Shown piece after piece: positions 4,759 to 6,389 of a stretch of 6,389 nucleotides of DNA (within the stretch, counting starts at the first letter, position 1; every line of letters starts with the position of its first letter). The stretch covers positions 1-6,389 of the forward strand of contig QMUF01000091.1 in NCBI GenBank assembly GCA_003663525.1. The letters run 5' to 3'. The notes under the pieces are model-generated. The model ran no database searches. It was given only the letters and a program-made list of their open reading frames with translations, and was not told the origin of the DNA. The position numbers and the translations under genes were made by a program. The DNA comes from Thermococci archaeon. Its GTDB lineage: Archaea; Methanobacteriota_B; Thermococci; Thermococcales; Thermococcaceae.

Positions 4759-5877
4759 ATGAGAAGAAAACTCGCCCTTATAAGCATCGATGGCAATGGA
4801 GTTTACAATTTAAAACACATGCCGTTTTTAAGTGAGTTAGCAGAGAAAGGATTTTTTGAAGTTGTTGAGTCAATATTTCCCACGCTTACGGATTTAGTCC
4901 ATACAAGCATAGTTACCGGAGTTCCTCCAAGAATTCATGGCGTTGTGGAAAACGGCTATTACGATAGAATATCCGATAGAAAGGTAAACTTCTACGACTA
5001 TGAAATTGCTTTTAATCCCCACAAGGTCATAAGGGCAAAAACAGTAGTTGATATTCTCAGAGAAAAGGGAATAAGAAGCGCTTCTGTTAGTGGCTATACA
5101 ATGCCTCCCTTCAGCGGCACCCACGTTAGAATCTTTCCACCGTTTTTCAGTGACGATACTCTTTATAGAGAACACGGAAGAGACTGGAGAAAAGATCGCT
5201 GGGTTTTAAATTCAGCTCTGTATCTCTACGAAGAATGCAAACCCGATTTGCTTTTAGTCCACTTCTGCTCGATTGATGGAATGCAACACGATTATGGGCC
5301 TTTGAGTGATGAAGCTATGAAAGCCGTAGAAACCATAGATACCGCGCTAAACGTTTTGTGGGAGAGGCTTAGAGATGAGTATACGTTCATAATATTCGCC
5401 GATCACGGGCAGGAGAATGTTCACACGTGGGTAAACCTGAAAAATTATCTCAAAAAACATGACATTGAGACCCTTAGGGTCTCATCTGGAGGAGGAGTAC
5501 ACGTTTATCTAAAAAACCCCACAGAAGCCGAGGAGGCGTATTCAATATTGAAAAGAGCCCCTGGTGTAAAGTACGTCTTTTTCAGAGAGGACTTACCACA
5601 CCTAAATACTCCAAACAGTGGAGAGCTCATTGTATCTGCCAAAGAGGGCTACTGGTTCTGCTCTCACAAAGTATGTAACGGGATAAAAGGATCAAGTTAC
5701 TGGGTAGAAGGCATGCATGGGTCTCTAAATGAACCTGTGATAAAGGTTCCCCTTATTTTATGGGGTTTTGAGAAAGCAAACTTAGAAAATCCGACTCTTT
5801 ATGATATTGCTCCCACAATACTAAAGTTCTTTGGCGTGGAGAAGCCGAAGGAAATGATCGGAAAAAGCTTACTATGA
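4759..5877 (+). CDS. Alkaline phosphatase superfamily phosphodiesterase/nucleotide pyrophosphatase-like protein
   Basis: This 372-residue metal-dependent hydrolase of phosphate esters resembles type I phosphodiesterase/nucleotide pyrophosphatases. The two-metal site can be read off the sequence: D11 in ISIDG, the likely nucleophile T44 in FPTLTDLVHTSIVTG (40-54), D173 and H177 in SIDGMQHDYGP, D215-H216 in FADHGQ, and H320 in GMHGS. The spacing of PTLT...VTG matches PTKT...VTG in the NPP family, which places T44 as nucleophile. No signal peptide is seen: the chain starts with MRRKLALISIDG, the first catalytic strand, so it is probably cytosolic. The start at 4759 matches the family N-terminus. 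An upstream TTG at 4690 would add 23 residues over the promoter. The substrate cannot be told from sequence. The neighbouring genes do not identify it. Confidence 0.88.
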   Translation: MRRKLALISIDGNGVYNLKHMPFLSELAEKGFFEVVESIFPTLTDLVHTSIVTGVPPRIHGVVENGYYDRISDRKVNFYDYEIAFNPHKVIRAKTVVDILREKGIRSASVSGYTMPPFSGTHVRIFPPFFSDDTLYREHGRDWRKDRWVLNSALYLYEECKPDLLLVHFCSIDGMQHDYGPLSDEAMKAVETIDTALNVLWERLRDEYTFIIFADHGQENVHTWVNLKNYLKKHDIETLRVSSGGGVHVYLKNPTEAEEAYSILKRAPGVKYVFFREDLPHLNTPNSGELIVSAKEGYWFCSHKVCNGIKGSSYWVEGMHGSLNEPVIKVPLILWGFEKANLENPTLYDIAPTILKFFGVEKPKEMIGKSLL

Positions 5878-6020
5878 AACTATGGAACTTGTAAGTCTGC
5901 GACGCAAGTGTTTTACCAAAAGCTCCTGGATTGCCACCCATTTTGACAATAGTGGCTTTAGCTAAGTGGCTTGGAAAGGCTTTGTTCCACTGACTTTTCT
6001 TTAAGCTTTGAAGGGAAAAC
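5878..6020. other. Gene-free stretch with possible coding remnant
   Basis: No gene with a start and ribosome binding site is seen. Several frames stay open for about 30 codons. The minus strand from about 6009 reads SLKKSQWNKAFPSHLAKATI then VKMGGNPGAFGKTLASQ, which looks protein-like. Plus-strand frames also read through, for example WIATHFDNSGFS. An 8-nt direct repeat AGTGGCTT (5951-5958, 5965-5972) lies inside. It may be a decayed gene or a dispersed repeat. I do not recognise it. Confidence 0.25.
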
Positions 6021-6030
6021 GCATAAATAG
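6021..6030 (+). promoter_or_regulatory. TATA box of the exported-protein gene
   Basis: GCATAAATAG, preceded by the purine-rich GGGAAAAC, predicts a start near 6051, about 13 nt before the ATG at 6064 and at the edge of the ribosome binding site. Confidence 0.5.
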
Positions 6031-6050
6031 CTCAAAAACATACCCCCTAA

Positions 6051-6058
6051 AGGGGAGA
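6051..6058 (+). promoter_or_regulatory. Ribosome binding site of the exported-protein gene
   Basis: AGGGGAGA lies 5 nt before the ATG at 6064. It is an imperfect but reasonable match. It also forms the right arm of CCCC-TAAA-GGGG (6044-6055), though a start near 6051 would leave the left arm out of the mRNA. Confidence 0.5.
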
Positions 6059-6063
6059 CAAGC

Positions 6064-6389
6064 ATGAGCAGAACCTTTAGACTGCTAGTATCCATAATCC
6101 TATTGTTTGTGATTTGCACATTGGGTGTTAAGGCTCTTTCAGTCGAGGATCTCAGAAATGAAAAAGTTGCAGAAACTGGTGAAGTTCATTCCCTCTTTTA
6201 TAATTCAAAAGGCGAGAGAGTTGCAACTCTTTCCCTTATGGAGAGAGGCTATTACTCAGAGGATGTAATTTCTTTCCGCGTTCATGTGTGGCATAGAGAG
6301 GGGTGGAAAACTAAGAGCTTAAAACTTGTGATAACCCCAAATGTTAGTGCGGAAGTTTATTTAAAGACTCCTGATGGGTATCCTTGGAA
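6064..6389 (+). CDS. Exported protein of unknown function, 5' part
   Basis: The reading frame is open from ATG at 6064 to the right edge, giving 108 complete codons. The N-terminus MSRTFRLLVSIILLFVICTL is a signal peptide with a basic start and hydrophobic core; V22-K23-A24 fits a signal peptidase I cleavage site. The cysteine C18 is not in a good lipobox, so a lipoprotein is less likely. After cleavage the chain is hydrophilic with alternating beta-type segments (VHSLFYNSKGERVATLSL, ISFRVHVWHREGW, KSLKLVITPNVSAEVYL), suggesting an extracellular beta-rich domain. One sequon (N93-V-S) is present. I do not recognise the family and the C-terminal part lies outside the window. The start is supported by a TATA box and a nearby ribosome binding site. 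Confidence 0.75.
   Translation, partial: MSRTFRLLVSIILLFVICTLGVKALSVEDLRNEKVAETGEVHSLFYNSKGERVATLSLMERGYYSEDVISFRVHVWHREGWKTKSLKLVITPNVSAEVYLKTPDGYPW

Noticed and set aside
1..6389. CRISPR array, intact insertion sequence or defence cluster
   Set aside because: No regularly spaced repeats, transposase motifs or nuclease/helicase sets are seen on either strand.

Overview
The window looks like AT-rich chromosomal DNA of a hyperthermophilic euryarchaeon of the order Thermococcales (Pyrococcus, Thermococcus or a close relative). The grounds are an Nre-family archaeal DNA repair protein ending in a PCNA-interaction motif, TTTATATA-type TATA boxes, ribosome binding sites of the GAGGTGAT type, apparently leaderless starts, and tRNA genes with all-G/C acceptor stems and encoded CCA. 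This placement rests on recognised families and signals, not on a search.

Layout. Bases 1-372 hold no intact gene, only fragments of reading frames that look protein-like but are broken by stops and frame changes, so this is probably a decayed region. Bases 373-1206 (minus) encode uridine phosphorylase. It diverges from a threonine-synthase-like PLP enzyme (1277-2323, plus) across a 70-bp gap that seems to share one TATA element. Two minus-strand tRNA genes follow, tRNA-Cys(GCA) and tRNA-Ser(GCT). They are 21 bp apart and probably co-transcribed from a strong promoter at 2537-2552. Only 2 bp separate the PLP gene from the tRNA-Cys 3' end, and the likely tRNA terminator lies inside the PLP coding sequence. 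The nre gene (2606-3832, plus) diverges from the tRNAs.

Bases 3833-4050 have no convincing protein gene. They hold a nested perfect palindrome abutting an orphan consensus TATA box, then inverted repeats that could fold into a three-way-junction RNA. Next come a minus-strand gene for an unrecognised two-span membrane protein (4051-4629), a divergent plus-strand metal-dependent phosphodiesterase/phosphatase of the alkaline phosphatase superfamily (4759-5877), a gene-poor stretch with possible remnant sequence (5878-6020), and the 5' part of an exported protein gene running off the right edge (6064-6389).

The genes do not form one pathway. They are mostly single-gene units with their own promoters: nucleoside salvage, amino-acid metabolism, tRNA supply, DNA repair and envelope or phosphate-ester functions. 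I see no CRISPR array, intact transposon or clear defence system. The least explained parts are the structured 3845-4022 interval, the decayed left end, and the unknown membrane protein.
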